Positions 1-6,576 of a stretch of DNA of 7,167 bases are shown one piece after another; the first letter of the stretch is position 1; every line of letters starts with the position of its first letter. The notes under the pieces were generated by a model, which was not told the origin of the DNA, did no database searches, and worked only from the letters and a program-made list of their open reading frames with translations. The position numbers and the translations under genes were made by a program. The stretch is from an uncultured Mycoplasmatota bacterium. Lineage in GTDB: Bacteria > Bacillota_I > Bacilli_A > RF39 > UBA660. The stretch is taken from contig CAMJMP010000042.1 in assembly GCA_946407055.1 (NCBI GenBank), positions 1 through 7,167 of the forward strand, read 5' to 3'.

Positions 1-72
1 ATTAGCTCAGCTGGCTAGAGCACCTGCCCTGCACGCAGGGGGTCGCGGGTTCGAATCCCACATTCTCCACCA
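1..72 (+). tRNA. tRNA-Ala(UGC), 5' end outside window
   Basis: This is the 3' part of an alanine tRNA; its first five bases lie before the window. The D stem is 5-8 with 18-21. The anticodon stem is 23-27 with 35-39, around the loop CCTGCAC with anticodon TGC at 30-32. The T arm is 45-49 with 57-61, around the loop TTCGAAT, and the acceptor 3' strand is 62-68. The discriminator is A69 and CCA is encoded at 70-72. T66 is tRNA position 70, as needed for the G3-U70 pair that marks alanine tRNAs, although G3 itself is not visible. Two bases are odd: tRNA position 33, almost always U, is C (base 29), and the T stem holds a C46/A60 mismatch. It may be a drifting copy or a sequencing artefact. The identity is clear; whether it works is uncertain. 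Confidence 0.93.
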
Positions 73-82
73 TTGGTAAATT

Positions 83-106
83 AACACTGATTCGTCAGTG
101 TTTTTT
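83..106 (+). terminator. Rho-independent terminator of the tRNA-Ala transcript
   Basis: A perfect 8-bp stem (83-90 with 95-102, AACACTGA/TCAGTGTT) closes a TTCG loop and runs into six T residues at 101-106. It lies 11 bases after the encoded CCA, so it ends the plus-strand tRNA transcript. Confidence 0.9.
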
Positions 107-114
107 CATGCAAT

Positions 115-148
115 AAAAAAGATATTTCTTAATTGAAATATCTTTTTT
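115..148. terminator. Bidirectional terminator after the TelA-like gene
   Basis: A 14-bp stem (115-128 with 135-148) has the loop TTAATT. Read on the minus strand, it overlaps the TAA stop of the large gene and ends in six U residues. Read on the plus strand, it ends in a T run at 143-149 and could back up the tRNA terminator just before it. Confidence 0.85.
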
Positions 149-3100
149 TAATCATCGTTGACTGGAGGAAGAATATCAATACTGTCATCATCATTCTTAC
201 GACGTCTTAATTGTAGTCTTGGTGACTTTTCTTCTTGTGGTGCTTGTGGTTCAGAACTTGATGATAACAACATGTTACTCTTTCCTAAACTATCTAAGTA
301 AGCATTTACTTCTCTACTCATTGTAGAATATGTTTCATCAGATATTGATGTTAATTTTAATCTTTCTAGATTTGCTTTGGTTTCTTCAGCATTACCATTT
401 ACTACACTACCAAATAAACTTACTAAGCCACCTGCTAGTTCGAAAGCTTCTTTTTCAGTTTCCTTACCTGCACTTAGTGCTATTTCAGTTGTTAATAATG
501 GTAGAATTGCACTTCTAGATGTTTGTAGAGAATTGATAGCAATGAAGTGATTAATGATAGCACGGTGAACTGTTATAAGTTCTTGCTTCATTAATAAAAT
601 CATTGTTTCAAATGTATTTATTTTATCTTGTAAGATTTCTCTACTAGAATTACGATCTAAGGTCTTAGTAAACTTCTCGATTTCATCTAGAAGTTCTTCT
701 TCCTCTTCTGCGTCATATGATGCAGAATACTTTTTAAGATATTCTAAATGTTCATGTAGTTTCTTTAAGAACAATTCAATATATTTTTTGATTTGTTCAT
801 AACCTTTTAATTCTTTAGATAAGGTTTGAATTTGTTCACCTACTTGATCATGTAGTTCATCTATCTTTTCTGGATTATATTTTTTTATTGTTTGAGCTTG
901 TTGTTTAGATGAACCAAAGAATTTACTTAAGAAGTTTTGTTTCTTTTCAGGTTCAATTACTTCTTCAGTTGTTACTTCATCAAGTAAGCCATTAATACCT
1001 TCTAGTGAATGATCAATTGTATCAGCAGTAGCTAAGGCATTGATTGCATTGTTAATATATTTAGAATGCTTAGAAATAGATAAACCGAAGTCAACAATAC
1101 TTGTGAAACTTGGATCTTCTATTTCTTGTACTTCTTCTTTAGATAGTAATCTAATTCCTTGATCTGGAGACGGTTCTCTCTCTTTCATTTGTTGAACTTC
1201 TTCAGCTAAATAAGAATAATTATTACCTGTTGATTCAGTTATATCTCTTATTAATGTTGAAGGAGTTATTGGTCTATCAAATAATTCTTTAACTAAGGTT
1301 TTAACATCGATATTACTAGATTCTAAATATTGTTTATATTCTAATATTAACTCACGTTTTAATGGTGATTTCATTATAGTTTCGAATTCTTTTTCTTCTA
1401 AACCTATACTTGTTAAAACAACATTTAATGTAATACCATTACGTGTGAAATATGGAAGATACTCTTCGGCATTCATTAGAATTGAAATTAATAAAGATAT
1501 GGCTTTAATATCACTATCTGTTTTGATTAATTTAAGTTCATCTTTATGATTACTTATGTAGTCATGTACTAAGAATGCATCATACATTAATTTTTTAGCA
1601 GATTCATCAAGTTTTTTTGTTTGTTCTTCTATTTTATTTTCTTGTTCTTTGGCTGCTACAGCTTTTTTATGTTCTTCCATTCTGTTTTCAATATTTAAGA
1701 AATCTTCTGGTTCTTTTTTGAATTTGTTTAACACTCTTCTTAAATTAAGTGTGTTAGTTAATTCTGGTTTAAAAGCATTTTCAAATACTGTATAAACAGT
1801 TATTTCTGGATTTGGACGATCAAATACATATGGTGTGAAATGATCTTTAATAATATCTATATCAAATGTTTTTGCAGAATAAGAAAAATCCACTTCAAAT
1901 GCTGTAGCTAATGTTGAACGTGTTATACCATAAGAAGACATATATTTTTCAAGTCCTTTATTTGCTCTTGTTGCTGCACAAATAATTGATAATTGTTCTA
2001 AGTCTTTAGGGTCTAGTTTCTTAGACTTTAAGATTTGATAATAGCTACATAAGATTTTTAAGAATTCAAATGTTTCAATAGGAATATCTTTTAATAATTC
2101 TTCTGTTAATTCTCTTTTTCTTTTTTCTTCCTTGTTGTGAATATGTTTAGATACTTGATCCAAGCAATTATTTTCTAATTTCTTTTTAGTTATAGTTACA
2201 TATATGTGTTTCAGAATACTAGTTCCTGTACATTCTTGATTACATATATTAGTTAAAATAGATAATCTATCTATAGTATCCCTTGCTTTACCAGAGTTAC
2301 ATCCTTCTAGAATAATATTAGAGAACTGACTTATTGCTCCTTCATTAGCAGTTGTTTCAGCTACTTCTTTTTTGAACTCTTCTAGTGAAGGTAGATGGAG
2401 AAGCTCTAAAACTTTCTCTTGAGTCATACCTGTATCTTCTAAGAAGGTTCTTAAAGTGTTTTCATCTTCATAAGCAGTCATTAGAAGAGCGATAACAAAT
2501 ATTGAGCTATCTAATGTTATTACTAAATTCTTTTCAAAAGCTTCTCTTTTACCTATTAAATAAGTATATATTTGAGCAACATGTTTTAAATATGAAACTG
2601 TTTCTGGTAACATGGAAGAATAAACATCTACTATATGAGTACTTTTCATTGAATTATATTTAGCTGCTAATACCTTATTTAAATCTGCTAAGTTTGACAT
2701 TGTACAATCAAATAGACCTAATAGTTTTCTTAAATATACAGAATTACCAATACCATTTCTTAAAAACGAATTAAAAATATACCCAACGTTGTATGCCTCT
2801 GTTTCGCACTTATCAATTGGTAATCCATTATAGATTTTATTTAATACTAATGTAGAGTCAACACTGTTTAATTCTATTTCATCTATATCAATATTAATTG
2901 CGTTCTTAATTGATTCTTTAGTGATACCTTTTGATTCTAAGAAATCTATTATTATTTGTTGTTCATCATAAGCTTCATGGTAAACAGTTACATGCTTGTA
3001 GTAGAAGACAGCTAATAACATAGCTAGAGTTTTTAAGCTATCAACATCAGTATCAAAGTTTTTAATATCAGCTTTATGTTTTCTTAAATAATTGAATAGT

Positions 3101-3651
3101 TTACCTACCATATCATAGAAATTAATAACACTGATAGTTAAACTGTCGTTAAAGTTTGTATTCATTTGAGCAAGTCTTTCTTGCTTTCTAGAATCTGCTA
3201 CATTTTTAAGATCTTTCATAAACTCTGGAAGATTTTTACATATTGTTTTAGTTGTTACATAACTACGATTTTTAATTATTTTTTCTTTGTAAATGTTTCT
3301 AATAATATCCTCAGGATCTAAATTTGCATACTCTTCTTCGTTTTCAAATGGAACAAAGATTTCATAATACTCTGTAAAGATTCTTGATAAAGTATCATCA
3401 CTTAAGCTTGCCTCTGAAATGTAAGTATCATTAGTAAAACCAAGAACAGTTAAAGCATTACGATATGTTTCACCTAGTTTATTATATGCTTTTAAAGCTT
3501 TGAAAAGCAATTTATCTTCAGTCCAAAACACAGTTTCATTATTTATTACTACTGAATCTTTGTCGTATAAATATGTTAATAGTTTTCTGACATATATTGC
3601 TGTTTCCTCAGGAATCATTTTTATATATTGACCAAATGTTACTATTTGCAT
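148..3651 (-). CDS. Large protein with Clp-N-like helical repeats and a TelA-like C-terminal domain
   Basis: This is a 1167-residue cytosolic-looking protein with no signal peptide or membrane segment. A helical module recurs five times, its Clp-N-like halves near residues 43-85, 200-260, 378-426, 545-590 and 709-756. The shared pattern is an acidic D/S lead, LL-rich helix, FL-x3-GIT turn and VL-x-L end, a pattern known from Clp-N motifs. A charged coiled coil is near 655-688. Residues about 848-1123 resemble TelA/KlaA toxic anion resistance proteins: a DFG start, an F-FG patch before a KY helix, long coiled helices, then an LQTSRS stretch like the family's LQT-A segment. The tail is acidic with an RRRK patch. 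I chose ATG 3651 over the longer frame (ATG 3687) because AAGGGGTG lies 7 bases upstream and the promoter -10 falls inside the longer version. The molecular role is unknown; TelA proteins are linked to chemical and envelope stress. Confidence 0.6.
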   Translation of the reverse strand: MQIVTFGQYIKMIPEETAIYVRKLLTYLYDKDSVVINNETVFWTEDKLLFKALKAYNKLGETYRNALTVLGFTNDTYISEASLSDDTLSRIFTEYYEIFVPFENEEEYANLDPEDIIRNIYKEKIIKNRSYVTTKTICKNLPEFMKDLKNVADSRKQERLAQMNTNFNDSLTISVINFYDMVGKLFNYLRKHKADIKNFDTDVDSLKTLAMLLAVFYYKHVTVYHEAYDEQQIIIDFLESKGITKESIKNAINIDIDEIELNSVDSTLVLNKIYNGLPIDKCETEAYNVGYIFNSFLRNGIGNSVYLRKLLGLFDCTMSNLADLNKVLAAKYNSMKSTHIVDVYSSMLPETVSYLKHVAQIYTYLIGKREAFEKNLVITLDSSIFVIALLMTAYEDENTLRTFLEDTGMTQEKVLELLHLPSLEEFKKEVAETTANEGAISQFSNIILEGCNSGKARDTIDRLSILTNICNQECTGTSILKHIYVTITKKKLENNCLDQVSKHIHNKEEKRKRELTEELLKDIPIETFEFLKILCSYYQILKSKKLDPKDLEQLSIICAATRANKGLEKYMSSYGITRSTLATAFEVDFSYSAKTFDIDIIKDHFTPYVFDRPNPEITVYTVFENAFKPELTNTLNLRRVLNKFKKEPEDFLNIENRMEEHKKAVAAKEQENKIEEQTKKLDESAKKLMYDAFLVHDYISNHKDELKLIKTDSDIKAISLLISILMNAEEYLPYFTRNGITLNVVLTSIGLEEKEFETIMKSPLKRELILEYKQYLESSNIDVKTLVKELFDRPITPSTLIRDITESTGNNYSYLAEEVQQMKEREPSPDQGIRLLSKEEVQEIEDPSFTSIVDFGLSISKHSKYINNAINALATADTIDHSLEGINGLLDEVTTEEVIEPEKKQNFLSKFFGSSKQQAQTIKKYNPEKIDELHDQVGEQIQTLSKELKGYEQIKKYIELFLKKLHEHLEYLKKYSASYDAEEEEELLDEIEKFTKTLDRNSSREILQDKINTFETMILLMKQELITVHRAIINHFIAINSLQTSRSAILPLLTTEIALSAGKETEKEAFELAGGLVSLFGSVVNGNAEETKANLERLKLTSISDETYSTMSREVNAYLDSLGKSNMLLSSSSEPQAPQEEKSPRLQLRRRKNDDDSIDILPPVNDD

Positions 3652-3658
3652 TTTAGTA

Positions 3659-3666
3659 CACCCCTT
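3659..3666 (-). promoter_or_regulatory. Ribosome binding site that sets the start at 3651
   Basis: AAGGGGTG on the minus strand lies 7 bases before ATG 3651. The alternative ATG at 3687 has no purine-rich site and overlaps the promoter, so this site decides the start. Confidence 0.8.
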
Positions 3667-3677
3667 ATTGGTGAAAT

Positions 3678-3706
3678 ATACTACCATATTTTGGGTGGTT
3701 TGTCAT
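3678..3706 (-). promoter_or_regulatory. Sigma-A-type promoter of the TelA-like gene
   Basis: The -35 box is ATGACA (3706-3701), the spacer is 17 bases, and the -10 box is TAGTAT (3683-3678), preceded by TGG, a TGn extended -10. Transcription would start near 3671, giving a leader of about 20 bases that holds only the ribosome binding site. The promoter lies just after the upstream gene's terminator, so this gene is its own unit. Confidence 0.65.
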
Positions 3707-3726
3707 TTTTTAGTATGCTTTTTGGC

Positions 3727-3753
3727 AAATAAAAAAGCTGTATATTACAGCTT
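3727..3753 (-). terminator. Terminator of the VWA protein gene
   Basis: On the minus strand, an 8-bp stem (3753-3746 with 3742-3735) with the loop ATA runs into six U residues (3736-3731). It overlaps the TAA stop codon at 3752-3754 and separates this gene from the next promoter. Confidence 0.85.
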
Positions 3754-5479
3754 ATTTATTAAATTGTTGTTTTTTTACATTTGCAAGTACTAGTACCAAT
3801 AATAATGACATTGCTAAGAAAGCACCATAGATAAGTATTTTGTCTGTTGTATTTGGATTCTTTCTTACTTGATATGATACTTTTGGATTATCAAATGTTT
3901 CTCTTTCTCCATTAGCTAAGAACATAATTGTTGAATTACTTACATTCAAATCTGCATATGCTCCTGGATCAGATTTTCTACTAGATACACCTAATACTTC
4001 ATGATATTCGATTTCAATAGGTTCTCCACCTTTGATATCTTCATTAACTTCAATTTTTATACATTCATTATCAGTAATACCATCAATACCATCTTTATAA
4101 TATGTAAGAATAAATTGGTATCCTTCTGATAGTGAATCATCTTCACCAAAGCCATAAACATTATCGCTAATCTTTACTGCTCCAAGTACTCTAGTTCCTA
4201 CTTTAATAGTTAACTTATCAACATCATTTACAAATTCGAAGTCATAATCAGAACCATCTTTATATTTGCCAAAGCCCATTTCATCAATTAAGTAGGTGTC
4301 TTTTTCTACTTTAGGGAACATTTCGGTTTCTAGGTCACCATAGATTTCATCAAATCTACCAGCACTTATTGATTTAGTATCTTCTACATATGTTGGTCCT
4401 AAGTTACCCATCCACTTAACAAAACCATAACTTGGTATTGCTAATAATTTTAAAATATAAGTTGAAGTATCATCATCGAATCCCCACTCATATAAATAAC
4501 CAATAGTAAAGATGTTATATCCTTCATCTTTTATTTCTTCGGCAGCATGAGCTGCTTCTACAGTACCTATTTCATTACTTGTATATGGATATGTTTCTAA
4601 GTTAGCTACTTGAGCTGAACTAGAATATAAAGCTACATTTCCTTGAGCTGCTAGTTCATTAATTTCTGTAGCGTCTTTATGGAAATAATCATAACCTTTT
4701 AATGCTTGAGCATGAACACTTTCATATTCTGCCATTAATAAGTCAAACGCTGCACCATAGTCACCGTTAGATTCAACTAAGTATAGAGTTGATTTTGTAT
4801 CTCTGTTAGCAGCGCCAACATCGCCATTGACATCCATGTTACCCATACTATAGAATGTTGTGCTACTAGCTTTATAAATAGCACTTGCTGTTTGATATAC
4901 ATGAGTATCAGGATCTTGTTTACCATTATTATAAGTAAAATGACTACCATCAGATAGTAGTATTACATATCTATCAGCTTTATTTGAACCTGTATTAGAA
5001 TTATCTAAGACATCTTTTGTAACTCTTAAACCATTTTGTAGGTTTGAATATGTTTTATTAGCATTAATTTTTGAAACTTGTTCTGTTAATTTATTTGCTA
5101 AATAATCTTTAGTAATATTTGCACTATCTGTTAAGTCCATTATTACAGCACCATCAACACCATAAACAACAATTGCTATGTTTGCTTGAATATTATCTCT
5201 GGCGTTTAAGTTATTAATTAATACAGAAGCTTCTTTAATAAAGTCTTGACCAGTTGATCCTGACAAGGCATTACCTTCAGCAACTAAAACAATATCTATA
5301 ATTCTTGTTTCTTCTTTTTTGGGGTTTAGAGTAAGAGTTATTGTTGTATCAAAATCTTTGTCTAATCCTGTAGCTGTTTTATCTTTTTCTACTTCATCTG
5401 CTTTAACAGTTGGAATGATTGTAACAACTGCCATCATTACTACTATAAGTAAAATAAATAATTTTTTTATGTTTTTCAT
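3752..5479 (-). CDS. Secreted VWA-domain surface protein with sortase-type C-terminal anchor
   Basis: This is a 575-residue exported protein, likely held at the cell surface. Residues 1-27 form a signal peptide (KNIKK start, hydrophobic core, cut after VKA). A von Willebrand A domain spans about 58-387, with the ILLSDG strand near 173-178 and the helix and strand ending IFTIG near 326-330. About 120 residues are inserted between these two parts. The first metal-site motif, DxSxS in active VWA domains, reads ExNxL (E68, N70, L72), so metal binding may be lost. A beta-rich stalk-like region follows (about 388-540). The end carries NPNTTD (541-546), a 22-residue hydrophobic stretch and KKQQFNK, the layout of a cell-wall sorting signal with a non-LPXTG motif. 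I chose the start at ATG 5479 because GGAGAG lies 5 bases upstream and ATG 5503 sits at the predicted transcription start. Adhesion is likely but unproven. Confidence 0.8.
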   Translation of the reverse strand: MKNIKKLFILLIVVMMAVVTIIPTVKADEVEKDKTATGLDKDFDTTITLTLNPKKEETRIIDIVLVAEGNALSGSTGQDFIKEASVLINNLNARDNIQANIAIVVYGVDGAVIMDLTDSANITKDYLANKLTEQVSKINANKTYSNLQNGLRVTKDVLDNSNTGSNKADRYVILLSDGSHFTYNNGKQDPDTHVYQTASAIYKASSTTFYSMGNMDVNGDVGAANRDTKSTLYLVESNGDYGAAFDLLMAEYESVHAQALKGYDYFHKDATEINELAAQGNVALYSSSAQVANLETYPYTSNEIGTVEAAHAAEEIKDEGYNIFTIGYLYEWGFDDDTSTYILKLLAIPSYGFVKWMGNLGPTYVEDTKSISAGRFDEIYGDLETEMFPKVEKDTYLIDEMGFGKYKDGSDYDFEFVNDVDKLTIKVGTRVLGAVKISDNVYGFGEDDSLSEGYQFILTYYKDGIDGITDNECIKIEVNEDIKGGEPIEIEYHEVLGVSSRKSDPGAYADLNVSNSTIMFLANGERETFDNPKVSYQVRKNPNTTDKILIYGAFLAMSLLLVLVLANVKKQQFNK

Positions 5480-5484
5480 ATCTA

Positions 5485-5490
5485 CTCTCC
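5485..5490 (-). promoter_or_regulatory. Ribosome binding site that sets the start at 5479
   Basis: GGAGAG on the minus strand lies 5 bases before ATG 5479. The eight extra codons of the longer frame run through this site, and the shorter start gives a signal peptide of ordinary form. Confidence 0.8.
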
Positions 5491-5507
5491 ATATTCTATA
5501 CATTACT

Positions 5508-5536
5508 ATAATAGCACTTTAAAAATTTTTATTCAA
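5508..5536 (-). promoter_or_regulatory. Sigma-A-type promoter of the VWA protein gene
   Basis: The -35 box is TTGAAT (5536-5531), the spacer is 17 bases ending in TGC (extended -10), and the -10 box is TATTAT (5513-5508). The predicted start of transcription, near 5501, gives a leader of about 22 bases. Confidence 0.7.
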
Positions 5537-5543
5537 TGAAATT

Positions 5544-5564
5544 AAAAAAAACCAAATGGTGTTT
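5544..5564 (-). terminator. Weak terminator after the 201-residue protein gene
   Basis: On the minus strand, AAACACC (5564-5558) can pair with GGTTTTT (5553-5547), with one mismatch and an ATTT loop, and it leads into a run of eight U residues (5551-5544). The stem is short, so some read-through into the VWA gene is possible. Confidence 0.4.
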
Positions 5565-6168
5565 ATTTAAAATATAATGGTCTTTTAGTTAACGGAACAC
5601 GAGATGTTATTTCCAATATTTCTTGTTCAGCATCAACATCATCATTTGAACGGAATTCAAAATTACTTTGTTGAAACTCAAATTCTGGCGAATTAGCATT
5701 TAATAAAATCGTATCATTAGGATTTTCAATTCGCCATTCCATTAAATAGTAATTAAAGAATCTTATATGTGGATCAACAGCAGTAGATGTAATAAGTTTG
5801 TTAACCTTTCTTTCTACTTTATCAAAAGATAGTGCATAAACAAGAAAGTCAGAATAAGTATTATTACCGTTATGATTATCTAACCATACTTTTAATTTTT
5901 CTAAATCTTTAACACATAGTTTGCTAGTAGAAAAGACATCAATGCTTTGTAATTGTTTACCATATTCATCTTTAGCTAAAGAAAAAACAATATTAGATTG
6001 AATTGGACCAATCTTAGCACCTGTTAGAAAGTCATAATCTGGTCCAAGGCAATAGTTTTTGGCAAATGGTTCATGTTTTCCCTTAAACTGTAGTATATCT
6101 CCGTAAGGTGTTATATAAGCACAACCGCTTTGTTCAAGTCTTTTATCATAAGGTAATATAATGCTCAT
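5563..6168 (-). CDS. Hypothetical protein, 201 residues
   Basis: I do not recognise this protein. It is 201 residues long, with no signal peptide, no membrane segment and no catalytic motif that I can name. The N-terminal part holds YITPYGD (18-24) followed by HEPFAKNYC (32-40). This pattern, an aromatic residue and P-x-G-D followed by H-x2-FA, resembles uncharacterised Firmicutes and phage proteins seen only as hypotheticals; that likeness is from memory. The middle is mixed helix and strand with LEKLKVWLDNHNG (89-101). The C-terminal third is acidic and ends in a basic RVPLTKRPLYFK stretch. It is a real gene: a full-length open frame, composition like its neighbours, and GGAGGTG placed 7 bases before ATG 6168. 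It lies upstream of, and in the same direction as, the VWA gene, separated by a weak terminator and that gene's own promoter. Confidence 0.75.
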   Translation of the reverse strand: MSIILPYDKRLEQSGCAYITPYGDILQFKGKHEPFAKNYCLGPDYDFLTGAKIGPIQSNIVFSLAKDEYGKQLQSIDVFSTSKLCVKDLEKLKVWLDNHNGNNTYSDFLVYALSFDKVERKVNKLITSTAVDPHIRFFNYYLMEWRIENPNDTILLNANSPEFEFQQSNFEFRSNDDVDAEQEILEITSRVPLTKRPLYFK

Positions 6169-6175
6169 TGGTTAA

Positions 6176-6182
6176 CACCTCC
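6176..6182 (-). promoter_or_regulatory. Strong ribosome binding site of the 201-residue protein gene
   Basis: GGAGGTG on the minus strand, 7 bases before ATG 6168, is a near-perfect anti-16S match and the strongest such site in the window. It fixes the start. Confidence 0.85.
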
Positions 6183-6186
6183 ACTA

Positions 6187-6217
6187 ATTATAGTATTTTA
6201 TCATAAAACATTGTCAA
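6187..6217 (-). promoter_or_regulatory. Probable promoter of the 201-residue protein gene
   Basis: A perfect TTGACA (6217-6212) is followed by two overlapping -10 candidates: TACTAT (6195-6190, 16-base spacer) and a perfect TATAAT (6192-6187, 19-base spacer). The second would start transcription inside the ribosome binding site. The first is therefore more likely, giving a very short leader that begins near 6183. Confidence 0.5.
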
Positions 6218-6300
6218 TTTGTTAAATTTTTCCGTTTTTTGTAAACCCTCTTGAATGCCCGTATTTACTGAGCAAAAAGCACATCTCGATTACTTCTGTG
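6218..6300. other. Intergenic segment with no recognised feature
   Basis: I see no open frame, promoter or clear hairpin here. It separates the minus-strand promoter of the 201-residue protein gene from the palindrome cluster that precedes the plus-strand RNA candidate. Confidence 0.6.
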
Positions 6301-6351
6301 TAAATTTTTAAATTTTTTTGCAAAAAATCTATTGCAATGATTAAAAATTTA
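6301..6351. repeat. Nested palindromes beside the plus-strand RNA promoter
   Basis: An 11-bp inverted repeat (TAAATTTTTAA at 6301-6311, TTAAAAATTTA at 6341-6351) encloses a 14-bp palindrome TTTTTTGCAAAAAA (6314-6327) and an 8-bp palindrome ATTGCAAT (6331-6338). Both inner palindromes are centred on TTGCAA and lie 14 bp apart. The second contains the -35 box of the adjacent promoter, so a repressor or activator site is possible. AT-rich sequence makes some of this likely by chance. Confidence 0.5.
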
Positions 6352-6360
6352 TTGTATACT
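6332..6360 (+). promoter_or_regulatory. Sigma-A-type promoter of the structured RNA candidate
   Basis: The -35 box is TTGCAA (6332-6337), the spacer is exactly 17 bases, and the -10 box is TATACT (6355-6360). The predicted start is A6367, which is also the first base of the 9-base segment that pairs with 6591-6599. It faces away from the 201-residue protein gene. Confidence 0.6.
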
Positions 6361-6480
6361 TTAATTACTTAGTAGAGAGTACTGAATAGTTTTAAATTAT
6401 TGCTTGTCTTTAATTTATCTCTATTCCTGATAATTTTTAAGTTTATTTCTTCGGATTTATTCTTATTTATTATCTGTCAG

Positions 6481-6576
6481 ATGCGTTTTATGATTGTATC
6501 TCCTTATGGTGTTACGATTATATTACCGTATCTCTATTTAGCTAATGGACTTGTTCCATTTGGCGATTTGTTTTAG
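6481..6576 (+). CDS. Doubtful 31-codon hydrophobic small open frame inside the RNA candidate
   Basis: ATG 6481 to TAG 6574-6576 encodes a 31-residue, mostly hydrophobic peptide starting MRFMIVSPYG, with R2 and D29 as its only charged residues. It lies inside the candidate plus-strand transcript and could suggest a small membrane peptide or toxin. No ribosome binding site precedes ATG 6481 or the internal ATG at 6490, and the frame runs through two proposed RNA stems (6528-6535 and 6541-6564). An open frame of this size is expected by chance. I list it only so that it can be tested. Confidence 0.12.
   Translation: MRFMIVSPYGVTIILPYLYLANGLVPFGDLF

Noticed and set aside
330..518. 62-codon open frame on the plus strand, Leu/His/Phe-rich
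   Set aside because: It is the antisense shadow of the TelA-like gene, has no ribosome binding site, and has a composition typical of reverse-complemented AT-rich coding sequence.
5319..5522. 67-codon open frame on the plus strand
   Set aside because: It is antisense to the signal peptide and promoter region of the VWA gene, and its hydrophobicity mirrors the signal-peptide codons. No ribosome binding site or promoter was found.
6513..6560. Possible degraded duplicate of the start of the 201-residue gene, from the shared string ATTATATTACC and a PYG-like peptide
   Set aside because: Only 11 bases are shared and the matching segments are in the wrong order, so there is no support for duplication.
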